A DNA stretch of 64,000 nucleotides from Flaccisagitta enflata (Eukaryota; Chaetognatha; Sagittoidea; Aphragmophora): NCBI GenBank assembly GCA_965153355.1, contig OZ231126.1:35526001-35590000 (forward strand), in the 5' to 3' direction. The position numbers and the translations under genes were made by a program. Below the pieces are notes generated by a model, which saw only the letters and a program-made list of their open reading frames with translations, was not told where the DNA came from and searched no databases. This document shows, one piece after another, positions 9,881 to 21,386 of this stretch (position 1 is its first letter; every line of letters begins with the position of its first letter).

Positions 9881-12520
9881 ACATAAAATTACGGCTAATG
9901 TGACATACAATTATGACTTATATATGACTTGTTATTATGACAAATACATGACATAAGATTATGAATAATACTCGATTAAGATTAATTTGTGCTATAATTG
10001 TATGTCACAAATGCCAAAATCATGTCACATATAGTCAGTCTTATGTCACATATAGCCATAATCTTATGTCACAAATTAATCATATATCAAATTTAAGTCA
10101 TGTCACATATTAGTCGTAATCTCAACTGGTATGTGAGGTATGAATATGATTAACATGTGACTTATGGTTATGACTAATATGTGACCTACAAACATTTGTA
10201 GACTATTATGTGACATGCGGTTATAACTGACTTATTATGTAAGATTATGACTGTATGTCACAAAAGATTGACTAATATATGAATTAATATCATGACTGAA
10301 ATGTGACATGATGATTATGGCTGATAAGTGACATTTTAATGTCACTGATATATTTAGATTATGACTGATATGTGACCTAAGATTATGGCTACTATGTGAC
10401 ATAAAATTATGGTTGATATGTGACATAAGATGGCCTGATATGTGACCTTTAATTATGACTAATGTGTGACATAAGATTGTGACCACTATGTGACATAAGA
10501 TTAAAGTTGATATGTGACATAGGATTTTGACTAATGCTATAAAAGATAATCAGTTGGTGACATGATATGTGACATAGGATTATGTCTGTGACTTTTAATT
10601 ATGACAATATGTGATATAAAATTATGACCAATATGTGACATAAGATTGACTGATACGTGACATAAGGTTATAACTGATATGTGACAAAAGATTATGGCTG
10701 AAATGTGACCTTAAATTATGTTTAACATGTGACAAAAGGTTAGTACTGACTAATGTGACAAATTATTATAACTGACATGTGACAAAAGATAATTGTCATG
10801 TGACATAAGATTATGTCTGAATGACATATGATTATGATTAATATGTGACATAAGATTATGACTTATGCGTGACATAAGATTATAGCTGATATGCGACATA
10901 AGATTAAGACTAACATGTGACATAAGATTATGAGTATTACATGACATAAAATTATGTTTGATATGTGACATAATATTATGACTGATATGTGACATGAGAT
11001 TATGGCTGATGTCTGACATAAGATTATGGCTGATGTGTGACAAAAGATTACGACTGACATGTGACATAAGATTGTCTGACATGTGACATAAAATTATGAC
11101 AATATGTGACATAAGATTATGACAAGTATGTGACTTAAGATTTTTTATTATTATGTGACATAAGATTATAACTAACATGTGACATAAGTTTATAACTAAC
11201 GTGTGTCATAACATTATAACTAACATGTGACATATTATTATAACTGATATGTGACAAAAGATTACAACTGACATGAGACGAAAGATTATAACCGACATGT
11301 GACATAAAATTGTAACTGGCATTTGACATAAGATTATGAGTGACATAAGATTATGGCAGATGTGTGACATAAGATTGTGGCTGATATGTGACATAAGATT
11401 ATGTTTGATGTGTGACATAAGATTATGACTAATGCGTGACATAAGATTATAGCTGATATGCGACATAAGATTAAGACTAATATGTGACATAAGATTATGA
11501 GTATTACGTGACTTAAAATTATAATTGACATTTGACATAAGATTATAATTTATTTGTGACATAAAATTATAACTGATATGTGACATAATATTATGACTGA
11601 TATGTGACATAAGATTATGGCTGATGTGTGACAAAAGATTACGACTGACATGTGACATAATATTGTCTGATATGTGACATAAGATTATGACCAATATGTG
11701 ACATAAGATTATGACTAGTATGTGACATGAAATTTTTAATTGATATATGACATAAGATTATAACCAACATGTGACATAAGTTTATAACTAACATGTGACA
11801 TAATATTATGACTGATATGTGACCAAAGATTATAACTGACATGAGACAAAAGATTATAACCAACATGTGACATAAATTTATAACTGATATTTGATATAAG
11901 ATTATGAGTGATATGTGAAATAAGATTATGGCAGATATGTGACATAAGATTGCGGCTGATATGTGACATAAGATTGCGGCTGATATGTGACATAAGATTA
12001 TGGCTGATGTGTGACATAAGATTATGACTAGTGCGTGACATAAGATTATAGCTGATATGTGATATAAGGTTAAGATTAATATGTGACATAAGATTATGAG
12101 TATCATGTGATATAAAATTATAATTGACATGTGACATAAAATTTTAATTGACATGTGACATAAAATTATAATTGATATGTGACATAAGATTATAATTAAT
12201 ATGTGACATAAAATTATAACTGACATGTGACATAATATTATGACTGATATCTGACACAAGATTATGGCTGATGTGTGACATAAGATTGTCTGATATGTGA
12301 CATAAGATTATGACCAATATGTGAGATAAGATTATGACTAGTATGTGACATAAGATTATGACTAGTATGTGACATAAGATTATGACTAGTATGTGACATA
12401 AGATTATAACTGGCATGTGACTTAAAATTATAATTGGCATGTGACACAAGATTATAGCTGATGTGTGACATAAGATTATGACTAATATGTGACATAAGAT
12501 TATGACTGATATGTCAAAGT
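9880..12520. repeat. 24-bp satellite B
   Basis: Roughly 100 units with core TGTGACATAAGATTATGAC, degenerate at the left (9880-10800) and more regular from about 10800 to 12510. Frequent one- or two-base and larger indels break the phase. Minus-strand open frames such as ILCHMSVIILCHI or NLMSHISH are artefacts of the eight-codon period. The unit differs in sequence from satellite A but has the same length and the same TGAC spacing. Confidence 0.95.
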
Positions 12521-13243
12521 GTGTGTCTGCGGCTATAAACCGGATTCTTTGACGGGCATTTTAGTCCATGTTGCCAAATCAGTCGACTCTTAACATGATG
12601 TTTGAGATGCTGTGAGCTGTTTTGATGGTTGCCACTTTAAAGTCCTAGCCTAACTGTGTGAGTTCCAACACTCAAAAACAATCGACATCGAAAAAACTGA
12701 CGCTATCACATTTCTGCGCCATCTTTATGTTGTCCAAGTCTGTTTGAAGTTGTGGAATTATGATGGTGTGACATTTAGATTATGCGTAGTTTTTATGTAT
12801 TAGAAAGACCAATGAATAGACCATTGAATGGACTAAGTAAAATTAAAAGCTGTTGTGGACACGTTATCCAAATCGCCCATGCTGTTTAAGGTTGTCCTTG
12901 GGCAGGACATGAGTGTTTCTAGTTGAAAATTGACAGTGCTCCGCTTTGTTGGAGAGACAGATATGGCGGCAAATTTGAAAGTAAGAAATCCGTATTGAGA
13001 TGGAAGGATATGTTGTTCCATTCTACTCCAGTTGGTAGAATCAGGTCTATTCAATGCTGTATGCCAAACAGACTGACAGCCAAATTATGTGGCTCCTTTC
13101 TTCATACCTATTGCGACATTTGTTTTCATCAATGTCATTCAATTTTACTGTTCGAAGTTGCGTGCAAAGAACTTTGACCCATAATATTGATAGGATGGTT
13201 AGTCAGTCCTACTCAATATTTTCGGCTTCGATGGATGTCCTTT
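12521..13243. other. unassigned unique sequence
   Basis: Short open frames on both strands (for example 12833-13054 minus, 12923-13177 plus) have no motif I recognise and no convincing splice pair. It could be an old repeat or an isolated exon. No function assigned. Confidence 0.4.
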
Positions 13244-13345
13244 GCATTACTGCTCCTGCCCAAATGCTTCGTTAGCCTATTTCATCACCGCCCCTGCTTA
13301 CCGACCCACACATCAGTAGCCATGTATCCTGCCTAGCAATAAGAG
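13244..13345 (-). mobile_element. degenerate AACAAGGCC element fragment
   Basis: Plus-strand order CACTGCTCCTGCCCAAATG-like, CCGCCCCTGC, then TAGCCATGTATCCTGCC matches the reverse complement of the inner and 5' parts of the copy at 46360-46571. The palindromic end is missing. Confidence 0.5.
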
Positions 13346-13560
13346 CCGCTCGATACATTCTTAGCAGGCAAGAAGGCGGGCCTTAAGACTGAGACAAATG
13401 GAACTTTCTTTGGAAGAAAAAGAGATGGATGAAAAAAGGTAGGAAGGCTGGATCTATTGAGTCATTTACTAATGTGACACAACGTCACAGCGCTGTGACG
13501 TTTTCCAGAAAAACGTCACAAGCCTCCCATTGGATTGTACGGGGAATTTTTCGCGGAAAG
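13346..13560 (+). repeat. dispersed repeat R2 (direct copy)
   Basis: Contains TTCTTAGCAGGCAAGAAGG, a GATCTATTGAGTCATTTACT block and a hairpin-rich stretch in which ACGTCACAGCGCTGTGACGT is self-complementary, then TCCCATTGGATTGTACGGGG. The same order occurs inverted at 44215-44470. No coding capacity. Confidence 0.75.
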
Positions 13561-13639
13561 TAACATGGTTTTCATTTTCTTATTAGAAAGTTGAGGATCT
13601 CCACCGACCGATTGAGGCCTTCAATGAAATTGATAGGGT

Positions 13640-13915
13640 AAGTAAATTTGATAATTCTCTTTCATTAGGCGCCAAACAGGATGCTCTACAACAAATATTT
13701 TTGGCGTTATGAATTTTTAAAGATTTATTTACGAAAAATTCAAATTGAATTTTTTTCGATTTATTATGATTTTAAGTAGGATCAATAAAAGAGTGTATTT
13801 ATATTTTTTTGAGCATGCAAATACAAGAAAACATGTTTATGAGCATAGCTGCTCATCTGTGAGGGTGTTTTTGAGCATTCTAGCTCATTTAGCTCATTTA
13901 GCTCATTTTGCTTAA
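13640..13915 (+). repeat. AT-rich dispersed repeat R3
   Basis: Contains GGATGCTCTACAACAAATAT, an ATTTTTGGCGTTATGAATTT block, then repeated AGCTCATTT at the end. A diverged copy in the same orientation lies at about 37060-37390. Confidence 0.55.
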
Positions 13916-13918
13916 TTC

Positions 13919-14012
13919 TTTTTAGTCGCGTGCACGCGACTCTACAACCCGATCCGTCGGTCTGTCGGTCGGTCCGTCCGTAACACTTTGCTTTTTTTCG
14001 TCTTTTTGGGTG
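13919..14012 (-). mobile_element. AACAAGGCC element, palindromic end
   Basis: TTTTT followed by the perfect 18-bp palindrome AGTCGCGTGCACGCGACT (13924-13941), then TCTACAACCCG, the CCGTCGGTC microsatellite and ACACTTTGCTTTTTTTCG. It matches the end of the copy at 46360-46571 on the opposite strand. The remainder is replaced by the 10-bp array. Confidence 0.75.
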
Positions 14013-14053
14013 GTCTGGAGTTATTTTGAGTCATTTTTTTGTTGTTTTTGGGA

Positions 14054-14556
14054 ATTATTGGTTGCTTTTAGTCATTTTTGGTCATTTTGGTCATTTTGGT
14101 CATTTTGGTCTTTTTTGGTCATTTTTGATTATTTTTGATTATTTTTGATTATTTTTGGTCATTTTTGGTCAATTTTGGTCATTTTTGGTCATTCTAGGTC
14201 ATTTTTGGTCATTTTTGGTCATTTTGGTCATTTTGGTCATTTTGGTCATTTTGGTCATTTTTGGCCATTTTTGATCATTTTTGGTCATTTTTGGTCAATT
14301 TTGGTCATTTTGGTCATTTTGGTCATTTTTGGTCATTTTTGGTCATTTTTGGTCATTTTTGGTCATTTTTGGTCATTTTTGGTCATTTTTGGTCATTTTG
14401 GTCATTTTTGGTCATTTTTGATCATTTTTGGTCATTTTTGGTCCTTTTTGGTCATTTTTGGTCATTTTTGGTCATTTTGGTCATTTTGGTCATTTTTGGT
14501 CATTTTTGGTCATTTTTGGTCATTTTTGGTCATTTTTGGTCATTTTTGGTCATATT
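14054..14556. repeat. 10-bp array (GGTCATTTTT)
   Basis: About 50 units of GGTCATTTTT with 9-bp variants. It starts at the inner edge of the element copy at 13919-14012. Confidence 0.95.
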
Positions 14557-14561
14557 TGTTT

Positions 14562-14790
14562 AAAGTCTGCTGGTTAAAGTCTGCTGGTTAAAGTCTGCTG
14601 GTTTAAGTCTGCTGGTTAAAGTCTGCTGGTTAAAGTCTGCTGGGTAAAGTCTGATGGTTAAAGTCTGCTGGTTTATATCTGCTGGTTTAAATCTGCTGGT
14701 TTAAGTCTGCTGGTTTAAATCTAATGGTTTAAGTCTGCTGGTCTAATGGCTTAAGTCTGCTGGTTTAAGTCTGCTGGTTAAAATGATATT
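14562..14790. repeat. 14-bp array (TTAAAGTCTGCTGG)
   Basis: About 16 units of TTAAAGTCTGCTGG, directly following the 10-bp array and giving way to the 11-bp array. Units share GTCTG with the next array. Confidence 0.93.
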
Positions 14791-14799
14791 AAAGATAAG

Positions 14800-15295
14800 T
14801 ATGGTTTAAGTCTGGTTTAAGTCTGGTTTAAGTACGGTTTAAGTCTGGTTTAAGTCTGGTTTAAGTCTGGTTTAAGACTGGTTCATGTCTGATTTATGTC
14901 TGGTTTAGGTCTGGGTTAGGTCTGGTTTAGGTCTGGTGTATGTCTGGTTTTTGTTTGGTTTATGTTTGATTTAGGTCTGATTTAGGTCTGGTTTCGGTCC
15001 GGTTTTGGTCTGGTTTAGGTTTGGTTTCGTTCTGGTTTGAGTCTGGTTTGAGTCTGGTTTGAGTCTGGTTTGAGTCTGGTTTGATTCTGGTTTGAGCCTG
15101 GTTTGAGCCTGGTCTGAGCCTGGTTTGAGCCTGGTTTGAGCCTGGTTTAAGTCTGGTTTAAGTCTGGTTTGAGTCTGGTTTGAGTCTGGTTTGAGTCTGG
15201 TTTGAGTCTGGTTTGAGTCTGGTTTGAGTCTGGTTTGAGTCTGGTTTGAGTCTGGATTGAGTCTGGATTGAGTCTGGTTTGAGTCTGGTTTGAGT
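14800..15295. repeat. 11-bp array (GTCTGGTTTGA)
   Basis: About 45 units of GTCTGGTTTGA/GTCTGGTTTAA. On the minus strand it reads in frame from the last importin-5 exon as a Lys-Pro-Asp-Ser-Asn-Gln-Thr-rich repeat. That is most likely an artefact of the array touching the exon. Confidence 0.95.
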
Positions 15296-15430
15296 CTGGA
15301 GGACATAAACATCCTCGTCATCCTCATTGACGAGAGTCTCCTCCACTTCGTCGTCGTAGTCTTCATCTTTGCGTCGTCCTTGCCGCTCAATCTCACGCTC
15401 CAAATGTTCTTCGACTGTCTTTTGAACAAC
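15296..15430 (-). CDS. IPO5: IPO5 exon, broken off by the 11-bp array
   Basis: Acceptor GTTGGAAG, then [40 protein letters not shown] and VYVLQ. In other animals the protein continues with further HEAT repeats. Here the next bases are the 11-bp array and no GT donor fits. The noisy plus-strand copy (about 32330-32445) matches to the same Leu-Gln and then diverges from the array. Confidence 0.85.
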
Positions 15431-16794
15431 CTTCCAACGAAAAGAGAAATTGATTCAAAAAGCCATCAATTGACTCAATCAGCTGTTTATAGACTTCTAC
15501 GGTTCGCTCACATTCTCTTCATTTCATTATTATGACAGTTGAAACAACATTGCCCTTACAAAAGGAGGCCAGAATTCTCCAATTTACAAAGGATGAAAGC
15601 CTTGCAAGCTTTCAATGGTGTTTAATCCAGATTGCTCACAACAATCCTTTATTAAAGACAAACAAAATAATGTAATTCGTTTAACAATCATTTCATTCAT
15701 CCTTCAATCGTTCCATTCATCCATCAATTTTCCCAATCATTCACTCATTCCTAAATCTTTTCATTCATTCATTCTTCAGCTTTCTTTCTGCCGAAATATT
15801 TAGGTTCTTTGATTTTTCGCTTCATTTTGAAAGCATGGACATTTTGACAATACTTTTTGCCATCTGTCATAATAATCTCATTCTTCATTTCATGTTGTCA
15901 AACTTGTTTTGCCTCAATTCGTACATTCGAGCATCTAGTTGTTACCTCAACCTATCATTTCCATTGGAGTAACCCAATCATTCATTCACTTCTTCATCAT
16001 TTTAGTCAGCTGAAGTAAACGATAGGTACCAACCCTTTTAATCCCAATACACTCAAATAATTTCCGGAACATATCCCTCAGCGACAAACGAATACCTTAA
16101 TGACTTCGTTCATCTGTTCCTCGGTGAGGCATCCAACGCCAAGAACTTCGATGCACTTTCCGAGCGAGTGAAGCTCTTCTCCGAGAACATCGTTGTTGTG
16201 CTCCGTCTCGATGGCTTTCAACAACTCGACCACCATGTAAGACCAAAGCTCTTTGAGAAAAGCCTCACCCTAAAAAGACGAGAAAAGGCGAATGATCAAT
16301 GCGAGACACAGTGGATACAGTGGACACGGTGGATATGCGACATTGTCAAAATCGCTACTTGCAAAACCCAGCCTCACCAAGCTCAGTCGTGCAGCTACAG
16401 ACAGACTGCTCTAGTACTTAGCCATTAAAGACGACTCGAAAACGATTTGTCGAGGTAGGTCTCGTGAGCAAGGGTTGGGACGGGGTGGAGGACATAGTAT
16501 GGGATACAACGGAAAAGAGGCAAGCTTGGCGTAACATTTCAAAGCTTTATATTGAAGCGCCAAGCAATCAACACTCACTTTGGCTTTTCCCGACTCGACG
16601 AGAAACGGCAGACTTTCCGCGGCGGCAATTCGAACATTATCGTGAAGATAAAACTTAAGCAACGGTACTAAGAGTTTGACGGTTTCTTCCACGTAATCGG
16701 CGAAGCCCTCTTTCAGCTCTTTAGCGTAGCAAACGAGCATTTGGCAAGCAGTCGATTTGTCGTCCAAACCCGCAGTCTTGATACCGAAGCTCTG

Positions 16795-16829
<35 letters not shown>

Positions 16830-18725
16830 GAATGTGAAATAGTCGAGCGCTGATCTAATATCAGATAGTTTCTACTGACAATTTACTCGAAGACAGGAAC
16901 CAATACCAAATTTTGAGTCATAACTGATTGTACAAACAGATATCCCAGAATGATCTTTAAATAACCACCAAGCGAGTCGAAGGCATACTATGCGACATGT
17001 TAAAGGGAAAAGTTTTAATTCATTTGAGAAGGATGGGTGGAGGAGGCCGCCGGTGACAATACGGTTGGACATAATCAGCTCAATCATCATGATCATCTAC
17101 ATCGTACACCACTTGGCTGAGTAACAACCTTCTTTATAACAACGTCCAGGCTCAAAATGTCAAAAAAATAAGAACATTTCTAGCAACATTGTCAGCCTCA
17201 GAAAATTAAGAATATAACAACATTTCAGCCTCAAGTCCAACTAATAACAACTTTTCTCTTAGATTTTCCTGTTCCCGTTTCATTTTTATGACATTGAAAG
17301 CTGTGTTTCATAGAAGGTGGCTTTTTCTACTGTATTTCAGATATAACAATATTTTGTCCCTGATTTTTTGAATAGTTTGTTCTCCTTTATTTCCATTTCC
17401 TTCCCTGAGTCCCTGTCATTGACAGCGAAAAGGAATGATGGTACAGATATCCTTATCAATCGTTATATTAGAAGATTGATGTGAAAAAAATAACAACAGT
17501 TTAGCAACGGTTTGAGCCTCATATCGTCTTTTAAATAACAACATTGAGCCTCAGAAAAAAATAACCCGTTGTTACTCAGCCAAGTGCGTGTAATCTAAAT
17601 CCTAAATTTTCATTCTAGACCACTACCATCATGATAATTCAAACCATTCTCAATATCATCATCATCATCATCATCATCATCATTATCAACAACATCATCA
17701 ACATCATCAACGTGATCATCCACATCTATATTACCCTCATCGACATCACCGATATCATCATTACCCACATCGTCACCGCCATCATCAGCATCATCCACGT
17801 CACTATCGTTATCTGCATCGACATCCTCATCCACATCGTCATTGTATTATCACCGTCATCTGCATGATCCACATCAATTCATCATTATCATCTACATCAT
17901 CCACATGATCATTAGTTCATTACCATCATCTACATCATTCTTTCATCATCATCACCATTTACTGCATCATCGTCATGATCATGATCATCATGATCATCTT
18001 CATCATTTTTGACCAGGTCATCATCACCTTTCATCATTAAATACATCACCGTCGTCAATGACATCCTCGTCTCTAACTACATCATCAACATCACCTTTAT
18101 CATTATCTCCATTGTAACTGGGCACCACCAATAACATCATCATAGCATAATCTAAGGAAAATCTACAGCACAGTGCAGTATCATCTCTTCAATGGTCATC
18201 AGTATTTTAATAATCATCTCTTTCATCATCATCATCTCCATCATCTCCATCATCTCTTTCATCATCATCTCTTTCATCATCTCCATCATCTCTTTCATCA
18301 TCATCTCCATCATCTCTTTCATCTCCATCTCTTTCATCATCTCCATCATCTCTTTCATCATCTCTTTCATCATCTCCGACTCCATCTCTTTCATCATCAT
18401 AATCTCCATCATCACTTTCATCATCACTTTCATCATCATCATCTCTTTCATCATCATCATCATCTCTTTCATTATCATCATCATCATCTCTTTCATTATC
18501 ATCATCATCATCTCTTTCATCATCATCATCATCATCTCTTTCATCATCATCATCATCATCTCTTTCATCATCATCCTCATCATCTCTTTCATCATCATCC
18601 TCATCATCTCTTTCATCATCATCCTCATCATCTCTTTCATCATCTCTTTCATCATCTCTTTCATCATCTCTTTCATCATCTCCGACTCCATCATCTCTTT
18701 CATCATCTCCGACTCCATCATCTCT

Positions 18726-18785
<60 letters not shown>

Positions 18786-19390
18786 TCTGTCAGCTTCGGC
18801 CTCGATGCCAGCAGCGTTTAGGTCTCTCACGTGAAAACATTAAGACGACTCATCATCTCTTTCATCATCTCTTTCATCATCATCATCTCTTTCATCATCT
18901 CTTTCATCATCATCATCTCTTTCATCATCTCTTTCATCATCATCATCTCTTTCATCATCTCTTTCATCATCTCCATCATCTCTTTCATCATCATCTCCAT
19001 CATCTCTTTCATCTCCATCTCTTTCATCATCTCCATCATCTCTTTCATCATCTCTTTCATCATCTCCGACTCCATCTCTTTCATCATCATAATCTCCATC
19101 ATCACTTTCATCATCACTTTCATCATCATCATCTCTTTCATCATCATCATCATCTCTTTCATTATCATCATCATCATCTCTTTCATTATCATCATCATCA
19201 TCTCTTTCATCATCATCATCATCATCTCTTTCATCATCATCCTCATCATCTCTTTCATCATCATCCTCATCATCTCTTTCATCATCATCCTCATCATCTC
19301 TTTCATCATCTCTTTCATCATCTCTTTCATCATCTCTTTCATCATCTCCGACTCCATCATCTCTTTCATCATCTCCGACTCCATCATCTC

Positions 19391-19434
<44 letters not shown>

Positions 19435-19560
19435 TCTTTCATCATCATCATCTCTTTCATCATCTCTTTCATCATCATCATCTCTTTCATCATCTCTTTC
19501 ATCATCATCATCTCTTTCATCATCTCTTTCATCATCATCATCATCTCTTTCATCATCTCT

Positions 19561-19596
<36 letters not shown>

Positions 19597-19626
19597 TCTT
19601 TCATCATCATCATCATCATCATCTCT

Positions 19627-19662
<36 letters not shown>

Positions 19663-19692
19663 TCTTTCATCATCATCATCATCATCATCTCT

Positions 19693-19728
<36 letters not shown>

Positions 19729-19758
19729 TCTTTCATCATCATCATCATCATCATCTCT

Positions 19759-19794
<36 letters not shown>

Positions 19795-19824
19795 TCTTTC
19801 ATCATCATCATCATCATCATCTCT

Positions 19825-19860
<36 letters not shown>

Positions 19861-19890
19861 TCTTTCATCATCATCATCATCATCATCTCT

Positions 19891-19926
<36 letters not shown>

Positions 19927-20058
19927 TCTTTCATCATCATCATCATCATCATCTCTTTCATCATCATCATCATCATCATCATCATCTCTTTCATCATCAT
20001 CATCATCATCATCTCTTTCATCATCATCATCGTCTCTTTCATCATCATCATCATCTCT

Positions 20059-20118
<60 letters not shown>

Positions 20119-20143
20119 TCATTTCATCATCATCATCATCTCT

Positions 20144-20177
<34 letters not shown>

Positions 20178-21313
20178 ATTTTACAATCACTATCATACAA
20201 ATTAGCATCACCGGTGTTATCTAGAGCATTATCATTCAAATCCTGGTCTTCATCATCCTCATCATCATCGTAGTCTTTATAATAATCATCATCATCCTCT
20301 TCATCATCATCATCTTTTCTTTCCTCTCTGTAAATACCCCGCGAGCTACCTGTTGATCACCCAACGTGACGAATTCCCAGCCATCGACTTCGTTCATGTC
20401 GGTTTTGTTGTCTTCCGCGTCGAATATTGCCACTTCCGGTTTCATGGCGGCCGTTTTGAGAAGCGGTGGCATCACCAGAGGCAAGTATTGAGTGAAATCT
20501 TTGCCCAGAATCTTGCACATCCGCGCCCAGGCGCTGATCATGTACGAAACTTGAGGGTCGTCGTCCTCCAGTTCCGCCTCCTCCGTCTGCGTTTGCAGCA
20601 ACATCTGCATCACTTCCTGTTGATATCAAAGCCGCGAAATGATTTGAGTTTGACCCTTTAAGGCAATAGAAAAATCGGCAGGGGTCAGCATTCAGCAGTT
20701 CATGACGATGATGACGGGGGTAACCTTGTATCTACTATCTAGCTTTGTCCAGTGAACGACATGATCACTACTTATGGACAAACGGTAAGGGCGAAGAGGG
20801 AGGAAGAGAGGAGGGGGAGAGGGAGATGGAGAGGGGAGATGGGGAGGGGAAGGGGGGAGGGGGAGGACGAGAAGGGAGGAAAGAAGAGAATCGAGTGGAT
20901 TTTAACCAGCACCGACCTGACAATCTGCCATAAACTTTTCTCGTCCAACGGCGAGCCCGATGAGGGAAATGCATTCGATGGTTTTGCCTCTAAGGAGACG
21001 GAAATCGGGCGTGTTGGCGTTTTGCATGATGTATTTCAGACAAGGCATGAACCGGTCGTAGTAAGCCAAGAATTGATCCTCGGCCGTGTCAGCCACCGCG
21101 GCGATCGTCGTTACGACCTGCTCCAACACCAATTTGCTGCCTTTTTCGACAAGTTCTTGGAATTTAGCCGACAACACCTGATGAGAAAAGACGTGCAGTA
21201 AGCCATTATGCAGAAGAGTAGGGGGGGGGGGGTATGAAGAGTTGAAAGAGACAAGCAAGAACAGACACACAAACTTAACAGGCTGTCAAACTCACTGTCA
21301 TACCGTGTCAAAG

Positions 21314-21386
<73 letters not shown>

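Noticed and set aside
10235-12495. Minus-strand frames of ILCHMSVI and NLMSHISH repeats
   Set aside because: Same cause in satellite B; reading frames change with each small indel.
12833-13177. Two overlapping small frames on opposite strands
   Set aside because: No recognisable motif and no splice support; kept only as unassigned sequence.
14971-15429. Importin tail extended by ~110 residues of [11 protein letters not shown] repeats
   Set aside because: The repeat is the translated 11-bp array; animal IPO5 continues with HEAT repeats instead, and the mirrored copy diverges here.
18152-20224. Frames of poly-Met/Lys/Glu, His/Leu/Phe and Ser up to 683 codons
   Set aside because: Translation of the CAT array inside an IPO5 intron.
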